Below, one piece after another: positions 1-8,385 of a stretch of 64,000 bases of DNA. The notes under the pieces are model-generated. The model was not told where the DNA came from and made no database searches. It saw nothing but the letters and a program-made list of their open reading frames with translations. Position 1 is the stretch's first letter; the number at the start of each line of letters is the position of its first letter. Location of the stretch: the NCBI RefSeq assembly GCF_001905825.1, contig NZ_LIVV01000002.1:686441-750440 (forward strand). Direction: 5' to 3'. A program made the position numbers and the translations under genes. This DNA is from Streptomyces sp. CB02009. Lineage in GTDB: Bacteria; Actinomycetota; Actinomycetes; Streptomycetales; Streptomycetaceae.

Positions 1-1830
1 GCCGCCGTCCTGCCCGACCGCGACGGCGACATCGTCCGCCTCATCGGCTACGCCGTGCCCGAGCCCGGCGCGGACCCCGCGCTCGACCCGCAGGAACTCC
101 GCGCCCACGTCGCCGCGGTCCTGCCCGAGTACATGGTCCCCGCCCTCGTCGTCCCGCTCGACGGCCCGCTGCCGCTCACCCCGAACGGCAAGCTGGACCA
201 CAAGGCGCTGCCCGCGCCGGACTGGTCGGCGATGACCGGGGACGCCGCCCCCGCGACCGGGACGCAGGCGCGGATCGCGGAGCTGTTCTGCGAGATCCTC
301 AAGCTGGACGCCGTCGGCGTGCACGACAGCTTCTTCGCCCTCGGCGGCCACTCCATGGCCTCCATGCGCCTCCTCGGCCGCATCCGCGCCGAGTTCGGCG
401 TCGAACTGAGCATCCGCGACGTCTTCGACGCCCTCACCGTCGCCGGCATCGCGGGGAAGCTGGAGGGCGCGAGCGCGGCACGCCCCGCCCTGCGCCCGGC
501 CGGGCCCGCCGCGGACGGCACGGAGCCGCCGGTGGCGCCCGTACAGCGGTGGCAGTGGCAGGCCTACCGGCGCGCGCCCGGCTTCGACCACGCACTCGTC
601 CTGCGCTCGCCCGGCGGCGTCGACGCCGACGCGCTCGCCGCCGCGCTCGCCGACGTGACCGCCCGCCACGAACCGCTCCGCACCGCCTTCACCGACCGCG
701 ACGGAACCCTGCTCCGCCGGGCCGTCGAGGCGCCGGAGCCGGTCGTGGAGGCGTGCGCGGACCTCGACGCACGGCTCGCCGAACTGGCCTCCTCGGCACC
801 GGACCTGGAGCGGGAGGCCCCGCTGCGGGCCCGGCTCCTCACCGGCCCCGACGGCGCCCAGGCGGTGCTGCTCACCCTGCACTACCTGGCCGTCGACGAG
901 TGGTCGGTGGTCCCGCTGTTCCGCGACCTCACCACCGCGTACGGCGCGCGGACGGCCGGGCAGGCGCCCGACTGGCAGCCGCTGCCCGTGAGTTACGGCG
1001 ACTACGCCCGCTGGGCCCGCGAGATCCTCGGCGACCTGGCCGATCCCGAGAGCCGGGGCGGACGCCAACTGGCCTACTGGCGGCGGACGCTCGCCGACGC
1101 CCCGCGCGAGCTCGCCCTGCCGACGGAGGCCCGGGCCTCCGTGCCCGCGCAGCGGGGGAGCGGGGCGGCCGGAGTCGTCGAGTTCACGCTCGACGAGCGG
1201 CTGCACGCGGACGTGGACCGGCTCGCCCGGACCACCGGCACCAGCATGTTCATGGTGCTGCACGCGGCCCTCGCCGCCCTGCTCACCAGCCACGGGGCGG
1301 GCACCGACCTGCCCATCGGCACGATGGTCGCCGGGCGCGGCGACGACCAGCTCGCCGACCTCGTCGGCTGCTTCTTCAACACGGTCGTGCTGCGCACCGA
1401 CACGGCGGGCGACCCCTCCTTCGCGGAGCTCCTGACCCGCGTACGGGAGACCACGCTGAGCGCCCTCGACCAGCAGGACGTGCCCTTCGACGAGGTCGTG
1501 CGCACCGCAGGCCTGCGGCCCGAGGGCCCCCAGGTGATGGTGATCCACCACGAGCAGGCCGACCTGGAGCGCCTCCAGGGCGGTGTCGGCGACCTGGTCG
1601 CCGTGCCGACCGGATCCACCCGCGCGGAGCTGACCCTCAGCTTCTACGAGCCCCGCGGCGAAGGCCCCGTGCACTGCGGCCTGATCCACGCGACGGAGCG
1701 GCTCGGCGCGGACAAGGCGCGCAGGCTCGCCGAGGAACTCCAGACCCTGCTGCGCAGCGTGACGGACGACTCCGAACAGCCCCTGTCCCAGCTGTTCGGT
1801 GTGACACACAAGAGGAGTGAGAACGCATGA
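1..1830 (+). CDS. Non-ribosomal peptide synthetase, C-terminal part (A end - T - C), 5' truncated by window
   Basis: The reading frame is open from base 1, so the gene starts upstream of the window. The visible 609 residues hold the end of an adenylation domain (A10 motif NGKLD near residue 61), a thiolation domain (LGGHS at about 114-118, the Ser carrying phosphopantetheine) and a terminal condensation-like domain (about 180-600, with [12 protein letters not shown]). In that C domain the HHxxxDG motif reads HYLAVDE (about 294-300), so the second, catalytic His is Tyr and Gly is Glu. Its stop overlaps the mbtH start (ATGA), so the two are translationally coupled. Iron-regulated transport and ornithine-supply genes nearby suggest a peptide siderophore; the product itself cannot be read from this fragment. 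Confidence 0.93.
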   Translation, partial: AAVLPDRDGDIVRLIGYAVPEPGADPALDPQELRAHVAAVLPEYMVPALVVPLDGPLPLTPNGKLDHKALPAPDWSAMTGDAAPATGTQARIAELFCEILKLDAVGVHDSFFALGGHSMASMRLLGRIRAEFGVELSIRDVFDALTVAGIAGKLEGASAARPALRPAGPAADGTEPPVAPVQRWQWQAYRRAPGFDHALVLRSPGGVDADALAAALADVTARHEPLRTAFTDRDGTLLRRAVEAPEPVVEACADLDARLAELASSAPDLEREAPLRARLLTGPDGAQAVLLTLHYLAVDEWSVVPLFRDLTTAYGARTAGQAPDWQPLPVSYGDYARWAREILGDLADPESRGGRQLAYWRRTLADAPRELALPTEARASVPAQRGSGAAGVVEFTLDERLHADVDRLARTTGTSMFMVLHAALAALLTSHGAGTDLPIGTMVAGRGDDQLADLVGCFFNTVVLRTDTAGDPSFAELLTRVRETTLSALDQQDVPFDEVVRTAGLRPEGPQVMVIHHEQADLERLQGGVGDLVAVPTGSTRAELTLSFYEPRGEGPVHCGLIHATERLGADKARRLAEELQTLLRSVTDDSEQPLSQLFGVTHKRSENA

Positions 1831-2036
1831 GCACCAACCCGTTCGAGGACCCGCAGGGCCGTTTCCTGGTTCTGGTCAACGACGAGAACCAGCACTCGCT
1901 GTGGCCCTCCTTCGCCGAGGTCCCCGCCGGGTGGCGGACGGTCTTCGGCGAGGACACCCGCGAGGGGTGCCTGGCCTACGTGGAGGCCCACTGGACCGAT
2001 CTGCGCCCGGCGAGCCTCATCGCCCTCCAGGACTGA
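1827..2036 (+). CDS. MbtH-like NRPS accessory protein
   Basis: This 69-residue protein has the MbtH hallmarks: an NPFED start, the NxExQHSLWP segment, PAGW and the C-terminal HWTDLRP. MbtH proteins bind adenylation domains and are needed for folding or activity of many NRPSs. The ATG overlaps the NRPS stop by four bases, which fixes the start and implies co-translation. A strong hairpin at 2062-2100 follows, so this is the end of the NRPS transcript. Confidence 0.96.
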   Translation: MSTNPFEDPQGRFLVLVNDENQHSLWPSFAEVPAGWRTVFGEDTREGCLAYVEAHWTDLRPASLIALQD

Positions 2037-2061
2037 CCCGGCGCCACCGGCGCCGACACCG

Positions 2062-2100
2062 ACCGCCGCCCGCGGGGGAACTCCCCTCGCGGGCGGCGGT
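2062..2100 (+). terminator. Hairpin terminator after mbtH
   Basis: A 13-bp perfect stem (2062-2074 with 2088-2100) encloses a G/C-rich loop, 25 bases after the mbtH stop. It is a likely intrinsic terminator of the NRPS-mbtH transcript. Confidence 0.7.
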
Positions 2101-2159
2101 GTGTGCGGGGGCGGGAGCGCGCGCGAACAGGGCTGCGCGAGAGAGGCCGCACGAAGGGG

Positions 2160-2252
2160 AGGGCTGTCCGAAGGGGGGTCAGCAGGAAGTCAGCAGGAAG
2201 AGGGGCAGCACGAAGGGGGGCAGCATGAAGGGGGGGGGCGCAGCACGAAGGG
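2160..2252. repeat. Degenerate tandem repeat rich in CAGCA(Y)GAAGGGG
   Basis: Several imperfect copies of a 12-16 base unit (cagcaggaag / cagcacgaagggg / cagcatgaaggggg) lie in the intergenic space between convergent transcripts. No coding role is supported. Confidence 0.6.
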
Positions 2253-2286
2253 GGCGGTACGACTCTCGTCGTACCGCCCCCTTCGT
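2245..2286. terminator. Bidirectional terminator between convergent mbtH and ABC exporter genes
   Basis: A perfect 19-bp inverted repeat (2245-2263 and 2268-2286) with a TCTC loop lies between the NRPS-mbtH transcript from the left and the ABC exporter operon from the right. It probably stops both. Confidence 0.75.
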
Positions 2287-2319
2287 CGTACCGCGCCCTC
2301 GGGCGTACCGCCGCCGGCG

Positions 2320-4227
2320 TCAGGCGACCGGTGAGGCCTGGGCGTCGGGGTCCGGTGCCGGCCGCGGCACTTGCTCCCCGGGCTCCTGGCGGCTGGCCGA
2401 CCACGCGGCCCACAGGACGGCGTACCGGCCGCCCGCCGCCACCAGCTCCTCGTGCGTGCCGGTCTCCACGACGCGGCCCTGGTCGAGGACGACCACCCGG
2501 TCGGCGGCCGCGGCCTGCGGCAGCCGGTGGGCGACGAGCAGCCCCGTGCGGCCCTCCAGGGCCCGTGCCGCCGCGTCCTCCAGGACGCGCGCGCCGGCGC
2601 TGCCCGCGTCGGCGGTGGCCTCGTCGAGGATCGCGATCGGCGGGTCCGCGAGGACCAGCCGGGCCAGGGCCAGGTGCTGCGCCTGCGTCACCGTCAGCCG
2701 GTGCCCGCCCTCGCCGACCACCGTGGCGAGGCCCTCGGGCAGCGCCTCGGCCCACTCCAGCGCGTCGACGCGGTCGAGTGCCGCGCGAAGCTGCTCGTCG
2801 TCGGCCTCGGGCCGGGCGAGGCGCAGGTCGTCGGCGAGCGTTCCGGCGAAGACGTGCACCTCCTGGCTGATGAGCGCCACCGCGCGGCGGACCCCGGCCG
2901 GGCCCAGCTCCGCGGTGTCGGTCCCGCCGAGGGCGATCGACCCCCCGGTGGGGCTGTGGACTCCGGCGATGAGCTTGGCCAGGGTGGTCTTGCCCGCGCC
3001 GCTCGCGCCCACCAGGGCCACCCGTTCCCCGCTCCGCACCCGCAGGTCGACCTCGTGCAGGACCGGCGCGCCGGAGCCGTACGCGTGGCTGAGCCCGGAC
3101 ACCTCGACCGAGCCGTCGGCGACGGTGTGCGCCTCGCTCTCGGCCCGCTCCGCGGGGAGGTTCGACACGCCGACGAGGCGGGCGAAGCTCGCCCCTGCCG
3201 ACTGGGCGTCGTCCAGGAGGTACAGGGTCGCGTTGATCGGGTTGAAGAGGCTGTGGAAGTACAGCGCGGCGGCCGTGGCCGTACCGATGCTGACCGAGCC
3301 GTTGTCCACGAGGAAGAAGCCGGTCGCGAGCATCGCGGCGAGGCCGATGAACTCGCCGAGGTTGAGGCGGGAGAAGAAGCCGGTGACGATGTGGATGCCC
3401 CGCAGGCCCAGGTCGCGGGCGGCCGCGGACCGCTTCTCCAGCAGCTCGGTGTGGGTGCCGTCCAGGCGGAACGCCCGTACCGTCCGCACACCGCCGACGC
3501 TGTCGAGCAGCTGGTGCTGCAGGGCGCCGGTCGCGACGCGGTGCTCGCCGTACACGGGCGCGGCCCGGCGCATGTACCAGCGCACCGACAGCACCTGGAC
3601 CGGAGACGCGAGGAGCGCCGCGATCAGGAAGCGCCAGTCGAGGACGGCGAGTCCGGCGAAGGTGAGCAGGATCGTCAGGGCGGAGCGGCTGAACTCGGGC
3701 AGGGCCTGGCGCACCGACTTGCCGATCATCGACACGTCGCTGGTGACCCGGGAGACCAGGTCGCCCGAACCGGCCGCCTCGACCCGGTCGAGCGGCAGCC
3801 GCAGCGCCCGCTCGATGAACTGCTCCCGCAGCGCGGCCAGGACGGTCTCGCCCAGCCGGGCCACCAGCGTGCTGCCGACGGCCGCGGCCGCGCCCCTGGC
3901 GACGGCGACGACGACGAGCAGGACCAGCGGGAGGGTGAGTGACGCCGCGCCCTTCTTGTCGACCACGAGGTCCACGATGTGCCCGAGCAGGGGAGCGGTG
4001 AGCAGTCCGACCGCGGTGCCGGCGACGAGCACGCCGATCGCCACCGCGGCGAGCAGCCGGTGGCCGTGCAGCATGGTGCGGAGCGCCGCGACGGACTCGG
4101 CGCCGGTGGCGGTCGGCAGGAGCACGCGGTCCGGGCTGGTTCCGCTCATGGTCTGGTCCGTCTCCCTCTTCCGTCCTTCGTCCCGCTGCGGCCGGCTGTC
4201 CGTCCGTGTCTCGTCGGCGAGCGTCAT
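2320..4227 (-). CDS. ABC exporter half-transporter with intact ATPase motifs but lost signature motif
   Basis: A 635-residue type I (IrtB/YbtQ-like) exporter subunit: six-helix membrane domain, then a nucleotide-binding domain. Walker A (GASGAGKTT, about residue 405), Walker B (AILDEAT, about 534) and the H-loop (VAHRL) are intact, but the LSGGQ signature is LTVTQ (about 512). Its partner, encoded just upstream, has the opposite pattern, so the pair should form one working ATP site. The start was taken at 4227, where ATGA overlaps the stop of the upstream gene; an ATG at 4149 would give 609 residues and is a credible alternative. The position beside an NRPS and behind an iron box suggests siderophore export. 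Confidence 0.88.
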   Translation of the reverse strand: MTLADETRTDSRPQRDEGRKRETDQTMSGTSPDRVLLPTATGAESVAALRTMLHGHRLLAAVAIGVLVAGTAVGLLTAPLLGHIVDLVVDKKGAASLTLPLVLLVVVAVARGAAAAVGSTLVARLGETVLAALREQFIERALRLPLDRVEAAGSGDLVSRVTSDVSMIGKSVRQALPEFSRSALTILLTFAGLAVLDWRFLIAALLASPVQVLSVRWYMRRAAPVYGEHRVATGALQHQLLDSVGGVRTVRAFRLDGTHTELLEKRSAAARDLGLRGIHIVTGFFSRLNLGEFIGLAAMLATGFFLVDNGSVSIGTATAAALYFHSLFNPINATLYLLDDAQSAGASFARLVGVSNLPAERAESEAHTVADGSVEVSGLSHAYGSGAPVLHEVDLRVRSGERVALVGASGAGKTTLAKLIAGVHSPTGGSIALGGTDTAELGPAGVRRAVALISQEVHVFAGTLADDLRLARPEADDEQLRAALDRVDALEWAEALPEGLATVVGEGGHRLTVTQAQHLALARLVLADPPIAILDEATADAGSAGARVLEDAAARALEGRTGLLVAHRLPQAAAADRVVVLDQGRVVETGTHEELVAAGGRYAVLWAAWSASRQEPGEQVPRPAPDPDAQASPVA

Positions 4228-5921
4228 GCGAGCACCGCCGCACGGTAGGTCGCGTCGGCCGCGAGGAGTTCGGTGTGGCGTCCGGTCGCCTGTACGGCGC
4301 CGTCCTCCAGGACGATCACGCGGTCGGTCACGGCGAGGAGAGCGGGGCTGGTGGTGACCAGGATCGTGGTGCGGTCGCGGCGGACCTCGCGCAGCCGGGC
4401 GGCGATGTGGGACTCGGTGACGGTGTCCACCGCGGTCGTCGGGTCGTGCAGCACGAGGACGGGCCGGTCGGCGGCGAGCGCGCGGGCGAGGGCGACGCGC
4501 TGGCGCTGGCCTCCGGAGAGCGAGCGGCCGCGTTCGGCGAGGAGCGTGTCCCCGCCGTCCGGGAGGAGCCGGGCGACGTCGTCGGCGGCCGAGGCCCTGA
4601 GGGCTCGCTCGACGGCGGCGGTGTCGTCCGCGGCCCCGGCCCGGACGTTGTCGAGCAGCGTGCTCTCGAACAGGTCGGCGTCGTGGTGGGCGACCAGGAC
4701 GACCCGGCGCAGCGCGTCGGGGTCGAGCGAGGTCAGCGGCGCGCCGTCGAGCTCGACGGCGCCCTCGGCGGGGTCCGCCTCGCGGGCCAGGCAGACGAGG
4801 AGGTCGTTGGCGGCGGCGGCGTCCCGGGCGACGATGCCGGTCAGGCTGCCCGCCGGGAGTTCGAGGTCGACGCCCTTGAGGGTGCCGAGTGTCACCCCGC
4901 GCAGGGCCACGTGTCCGGCCGCTCCGTCGGCGGGCACGTCGTGTCCGGTCCCGACGGCCTCGGGCGAGGCGAGGACCTCGGCGATCCGCTTGGCCGAGGC
5001 GCGGCCCTGGGCGAGCTCGGCGTTCACGTAGCCGAGGAGCTGGAACGGGCCGAGGAGGAACTGCGCGAGACCGACGGCGGCGACCAGGTCGCCGACGCTG
5101 ATGCTGCCGTCCATGGCGAGGTACGCGCCGACCACGCCGATGACGGCGATGAACACGCCGGTCAGGGCGAGGACGGCGCCCTCGTGCCCGGCCCGGCTGC
5201 GCGCGGCGCGCAGGGCGGCGGACAGCGAGTCCTGGCTCGTGGTGCGGTAGCGGGCCACGGCCGCCGACTCGGCGCCCATGCCCTTGAGGACGCGGAGTCC
5301 GGAGACGAGGTCGGCGGCGACGCCCGAGGCGTGGGCGGCCCGCTCCTGCTCGGCCTCGCTGCGCTGTTCGAGCGGTCGGCTGATGCGGTGCCCGAGCCAC
5401 AGCAGCGGCGGGATGCCGAGGAGGACGAGCAGGCCGAGGGGGACGGAGATCCTGAGGAGTGCGACGGCGCTGATCACGAGGGCGGCGACGGCCGACACCC
5501 CGTAGGCGATGATGGTGGCCACCGAGCCCACGCGGCGGGCGTCGTTGGTGGCGATGCTGGTCAGCGCGCCGGGGAGGCGGTTCGCGTCGGCCCCGCCCCG
5601 GGGGTCGAGCACCCGGGTGGCCAGGTCGAGCCGGAGCCGGTGCGCGGCGAGTTCGCCGCTGCCCTCGGTGATCCGGGCGCTGACGCGGTAGCAGGTCGAC
5701 AGGACCAGGAAGAGCACGGCGAGGGCGATGAGCAGGCGCAGCAGCGCCGAGGTGGAGCCGGTGGCGACTGCGGTGTCGATGGTGGCGCCGATGACCACCG
5801 GCACCAGGGCCTCGCAGCCCTGGTGGGTCATACCGAGCAGAGACGCCGTGATCACTCGGCGGCGTTGTCCTCTGATCGCCTGGCGGAGGACAAGTCCCCC
5901 CGTCGGTCCGCCCGTTGGCAT
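4224..5921 (-). CDS. ABC exporter half-transporter with degenerate ATP site
   Basis: A 565-residue half-transporter with an N-terminal six-helix membrane domain (about 20-310) and an ATPase domain. The Walker A region reads GIVARDAAAAND (about 359), with no GxxGxGK[ST] and no Lys. Walker B reads VLHDPTTAVD, so the usual DE is HD, and the H-loop His is absent (TTSPALL). The signature LSGGQRQR (about 464) is intact. It can therefore donate only a signature motif to a partner. The start at 5921 is supported by an AGAGGAG ribosome site five bases upstream. It heads the exporter operon, 30-48 bases downstream of an iron-box-like palindrome. Confidence 0.9.
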   Translation of the reverse strand: MPTGGPTGGLVLRQAIRGQRRRVITASLLGMTHQGCEALVPVVIGATIDTAVATGSTSALLRLLIALAVLFLVLSTCYRVSARITEGSGELAAHRLRLDLATRVLDPRGGADANRLPGALTSIATNDARRVGSVATIIAYGVSAVAALVISAVALLRISVPLGLLVLLGIPPLLWLGHRISRPLEQRSEAEQERAAHASGVAADLVSGLRVLKGMGAESAAVARYRTTSQDSLSAALRAARSRAGHEGAVLALTGVFIAVIGVVGAYLAMDGSISVGDLVAAVGLAQFLLGPFQLLGYVNAELAQGRASAKRIAEVLASPEAVGTGHDVPADGAAGHVALRGVTLGTLKGVDLELPAGSLTGIVARDAAAANDLLVCLAREADPAEGAVELDGAPLTSLDPDALRRVVLVAHHDADLFESTLLDNVRAGAADDTAAVERALRASAADDVARLLPDGGDTLLAERGRSLSGGQRQRVALARALAADRPVLVLHDPTTAVDTVTESHIAARLREVRRDRTTILVTTSPALLAVTDRVIVLEDGAVQATGRHTELLAADATYRAAVLA

Positions 5922-5950
5922 GAGACTCCTCTATGGAGGTAGATGGTTGG

Positions 5951-5969
5951 TTAGGTAAGCCTACTCTGA
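5951..5969 (-). promoter_or_regulatory. Iron-box-like operator upstream of the ABC exporter
   Basis: On the minus strand the 19-mer TCAGAGTAGGCTTACCTAA resembles the DmdR/DtxR consensus TTAGGTTAGGCTCACCTAA, with best agreement in the AGGCT...ACCTAA half. It lies about 30 bases upstream of the exporter start codon. Confidence 0.65.
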
Positions 5970-6076
5970 GTCCGGCGGGGGTCGGGGCGGGTCCCGGAGG
6001 AGGTCCGGGGGAGTTCCGGGCGAGGTGGGAGAGGCGCCGGAGAGGTCCTGCCGGGCGCGTTGACCTCGGGACACGG

Positions 6077-6095
6077 TTCGGTTAGCCTCACCTAA
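6077..6095 (+). promoter_or_regulatory. Iron-box operator upstream of the FecCDE importer
   Basis: TTCGGTTAGCCTCACCTAA matches the DmdR/DtxR consensus TTAGGTTAGGCTCACCTAA at 17 of 19 positions. It precedes the importer operon by about 70 bases and is divergent from the exporter box 110 bases away. Confidence 0.82.
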
Positions 6096-6166
6096 GTCGT
6101 GATCCTTCGGTCTCGCGCCGGCAGGTTCCCGCCGTACATCTGTACCGCCGCCAGGGGGAGTTGTCG

Positions 6167-7258
6167 TTGTCCGTCGAATCCCGGGTGGTGCAGGGACAGC
6201 AGCCCCAGGAGCAACCCGCGGAGACAGCCACGGGTCCCGGCGCACGAGGATCGGGCCGCACCGGCGCCGCCTTACGGGGACTGGGACTGGTCGTCGGCCT
6301 CGCCGCCCTCGTCCTGGTCGGACTGCTCAGCGTCTGGGTGGGCACCCGGGGCATCCCCTTCACCGCCACCTGGGACGCGCTGTGGAACCCCGACGGGTCC
6401 GAGACGTCGGTCATCATCCACGACTACCGCATCCCCCGCACCCTCCTCGGCGTCCTCGTCGGCCTCGCCCTCGGTCTGGCCGGCGCCCTGATGCAGGCCC
6501 TGACCCGTAATCCGCTCGCCGACCCCGGCATGCTCGGCGTCAACCTCGGCGCCTCCGCGGGCGTCGTCGTCGCCATCGCCTTCTTCGGCGTCGCGGCCCC
6601 GCTCGGCTATGTCTGGTTCGCCCTGGCCGGTGCCGCCGCCGCCTCCGTCGGCGTCTACCTGCTCGGCTCCTCGGGCCGGAAACTCGCCTCCCCTGAGCGG
6701 CTCGTCGTCGCCGGCGCCGCCGTGACCGCCGTGCTGTACGCCTTCAACTGGGCCGTCCTGCTGCTCAACCCGCGGGCCTTCGACCAGTTCCGCTTCTGGA
6801 CCGTCGGCTCCCTCGCCGGCCGGTACTACGACATCGTCGTGATGGCCCTGCCGTTCATCGGCACCGGCCTCGTCCTCGCCCTCGTCCTCGCGCCCTCGCT
6901 CAACGCGCTGGCCATGGGCGACCAGATGGGCCGGGCCCTCGGCGTGAACGTGGGGCGGACCCGCGCCCTGGGCGCCGTCGCCGTGATGCTCCTGTGCGGG
7001 GCCGCCACCGCCGCCGCCGGACCGATCGGCTTCGTGGGCCTCGCCGTCCCGCACATCGCCCGGTTCGTCGTCGGACCCGACCAGCGGTGGGTGTTCGCGT
7101 ACTCGATGCTGATCGCCCCCGTCCTCCTCCTGGGCTCGGACGTCCTCGGCCGGGTGCTCGGCGCCCCCGGCGAACTCCAGGTCGGCATCGTCACCGCCTT
7201 CATCGGCGCCCCCCTGTTCATCGCCCTGTGCCGCCGCCGAAAGCTGGTCATGCTGTGA
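6167..7258 (+). CDS. Iron-siderophore ABC importer permease (FecCD family), first subunit
   Basis: A 363-residue FecCD/BtuC-type permease with multiple hydrophobic helices and the family segments NPLADPGMLGVNLGASAG and GPIGFVGLAVPHIAR. FecCD permeases pair with a FecE ATPase and a lipoprotein receptor to import Fe-siderophores. The start chosen is TTG 6167, six bases after GGGGGAG; a TTG at 6161 would sit directly on that ribosome site. Codon 36 (6272-6274) is TTA, the rare leucine codon that in Streptomyces depends on the bldA tRNA. The stop overlaps the next gene (GTGA). No receptor gene is adjacent. Confidence 0.9.
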   Translation: MSVESRVVQGQQPQEQPAETATGPGARGSGRTGAALRGLGLVVGLAALVLVGLLSVWVGTRGIPFTATWDALWNPDGSETSVIIHDYRIPRTLLGVLVGLALGLAGALMQALTRNPLADPGMLGVNLGASAGVVVAIAFFGVAAPLGYVWFALAGAAAASVGVYLLGSSGRKLASPERLVVAGAAVTAVLYAFNWAVLLLNPRAFDQFRFWTVGSLAGRYYDIVVMALPFIGTGLVLALVLAPSLNALAMGDQMGRALGVNVGRTRALGAVAVMLLCGAATAAAGPIGFVGLAVPHIARFVVGPDQRWVFAYSMLIAPVLLLGSDVLGRVLGAPGELQVGIVTAFIGAPLFIALCRRRKLVML

Positions 7259-8385
7259 CTGCCGTACGGGAGGCGAAGGCCTCCGCGCCCGACCCGACGC
7301 CCCGCGAGGGACCCGGCGCGGCGACCGTGCCGCACCCGCCCCGGGTCGTCACCGGCCGGGTCGTCCGCACCCGCTCCGGCAGCGTCTCGCTGCGCGTCCA
7401 GGGCCGAACCGTCGCCGCCACCGCGGCCCTCCTGGCCGCCCTCCTCCTCGTCGCCGGCATCACCCTCACCACCGGCGACTTCGACCTCTCCGTCGGTGAG
7501 GTCGTCCAGGCGCTCACCGGGAACGGGTCGGGCATCGCCGACTTCGTCGTCAACACCCTCCGCATGCCACGCCTGGTGACCGCGCTGTGCGTCGGCGCGG
7601 CCCTCGCCGTCAGCGGTGCCATCCTCCAGAGCATCACGGGCAACCCCCTGGGCAGCCCCGACATCATCGGCTTCACCAACGGCTCCGCCGTCGGCGCGCT
7701 CGTCGTCATCGTCCTGCTGCACGGCAGCATGACCGAGATCGCGCTCGGCGCCCTCGTCGGCGGCCTCGCCACCGCCCTCGCCGTCCATCTCCTCATGATC
7801 GGCCGGGGCGTCCAGGGCTTCCGCCTCGTCGTGGTCGGCATCGGCGTCAGCGCCCTGCTCCTCGCCGTCAACTCGTACCTGATCACCCGCGCCACCTTCC
7901 AGGAGGCCCTGGAGGCGCAGTCCTGGCTGATCGGCAGCCTGGGCAACCGGCTCTGGATCCACGCCCAGGCCATCGGCATCGCCGTCGCCGTCCTGCTGCC
8001 CCTCGCCTTCTTCCTCTCCCGCCGCCTCTCCATGGTCGAGATGGGCGACACCACCGCCATGGCCCTCGGCGTCGACGTCCCCCGCACCCGCACCCTCCTG
8101 CTCGTGATCAGCGTCGCCCTCGCCGCGTTCGCCACCGCCGTGACCGGGCCCATCTGGTTCGTCGCCCTGGCCGCGCCGCAGGTGGCCCGCAAGATCACCG
8201 GCTCGTCGGGCCCGGCCCTGCTGCCCTCCGCCCTCATGGGCGCCGTGATGCTCGCCCTGAGCGACCTCGCCGTGCAGCGCCTCTTCGCCCCCGCGCTCCT
8301 CCCGGTGGGCACGGCGACCGGCTGCGTCGGCGGGCTCTACCTCATCTGGCTACTGGTCACCGAGTCGCGAAAGAGCCGCGCATGA
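7255..8385 (+). CDS. Iron-siderophore ABC importer permease (FecCD family), second subunit
   Basis: A 376-residue second FecCD permease with ITGNPLGSPDIIGFTNGSAVGA and TGPIWFVALAAPQVAR, and about ten hydrophobic helices after an approximately 55-residue cytoplasmic N-terminus. The GTG start at 7255 overlaps the previous stop (GTGA) and its own stop overlaps the ATPase start (ATGA), giving a strictly coupled three-gene operon. It presumably forms a heterodimeric channel with the preceding permease. Confidence 0.93.
   Translation: MTAVREAKASAPDPTPREGPGAATVPHPPRVVTGRVVRTRSGSVSLRVQGRTVAATAALLAALLLVAGITLTTGDFDLSVGEVVQALTGNGSGIADFVVNTLRMPRLVTALCVGAALAVSGAILQSITGNPLGSPDIIGFTNGSAVGALVVIVLLHGSMTEIALGALVGGLATALAVHLLMIGRGVQGFRLVVVGIGVSALLLAVNSYLITRATFQEALEAQSWLIGSLGNRLWIHAQAIGIAVAVLLPLAFFLSRRLSMVEMGDTTAMALGVDVPRTRTLLLVISVALAAFATAVTGPIWFVALAAPQVARKITGSSGPALLPSALMGAVMLALSDLAVQRLFAPALLPVGTATGCVGGLYLIWLLVTESRKSRA

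Noticed and set aside
1817..4357. 846-codon open frame on the + strand through mbtH and the exporter
   Set aside because: It is antisense to a clear ABC exporter gene, low-complexity Arg/Ser/Pro, and a consequence of high GC at third positions.
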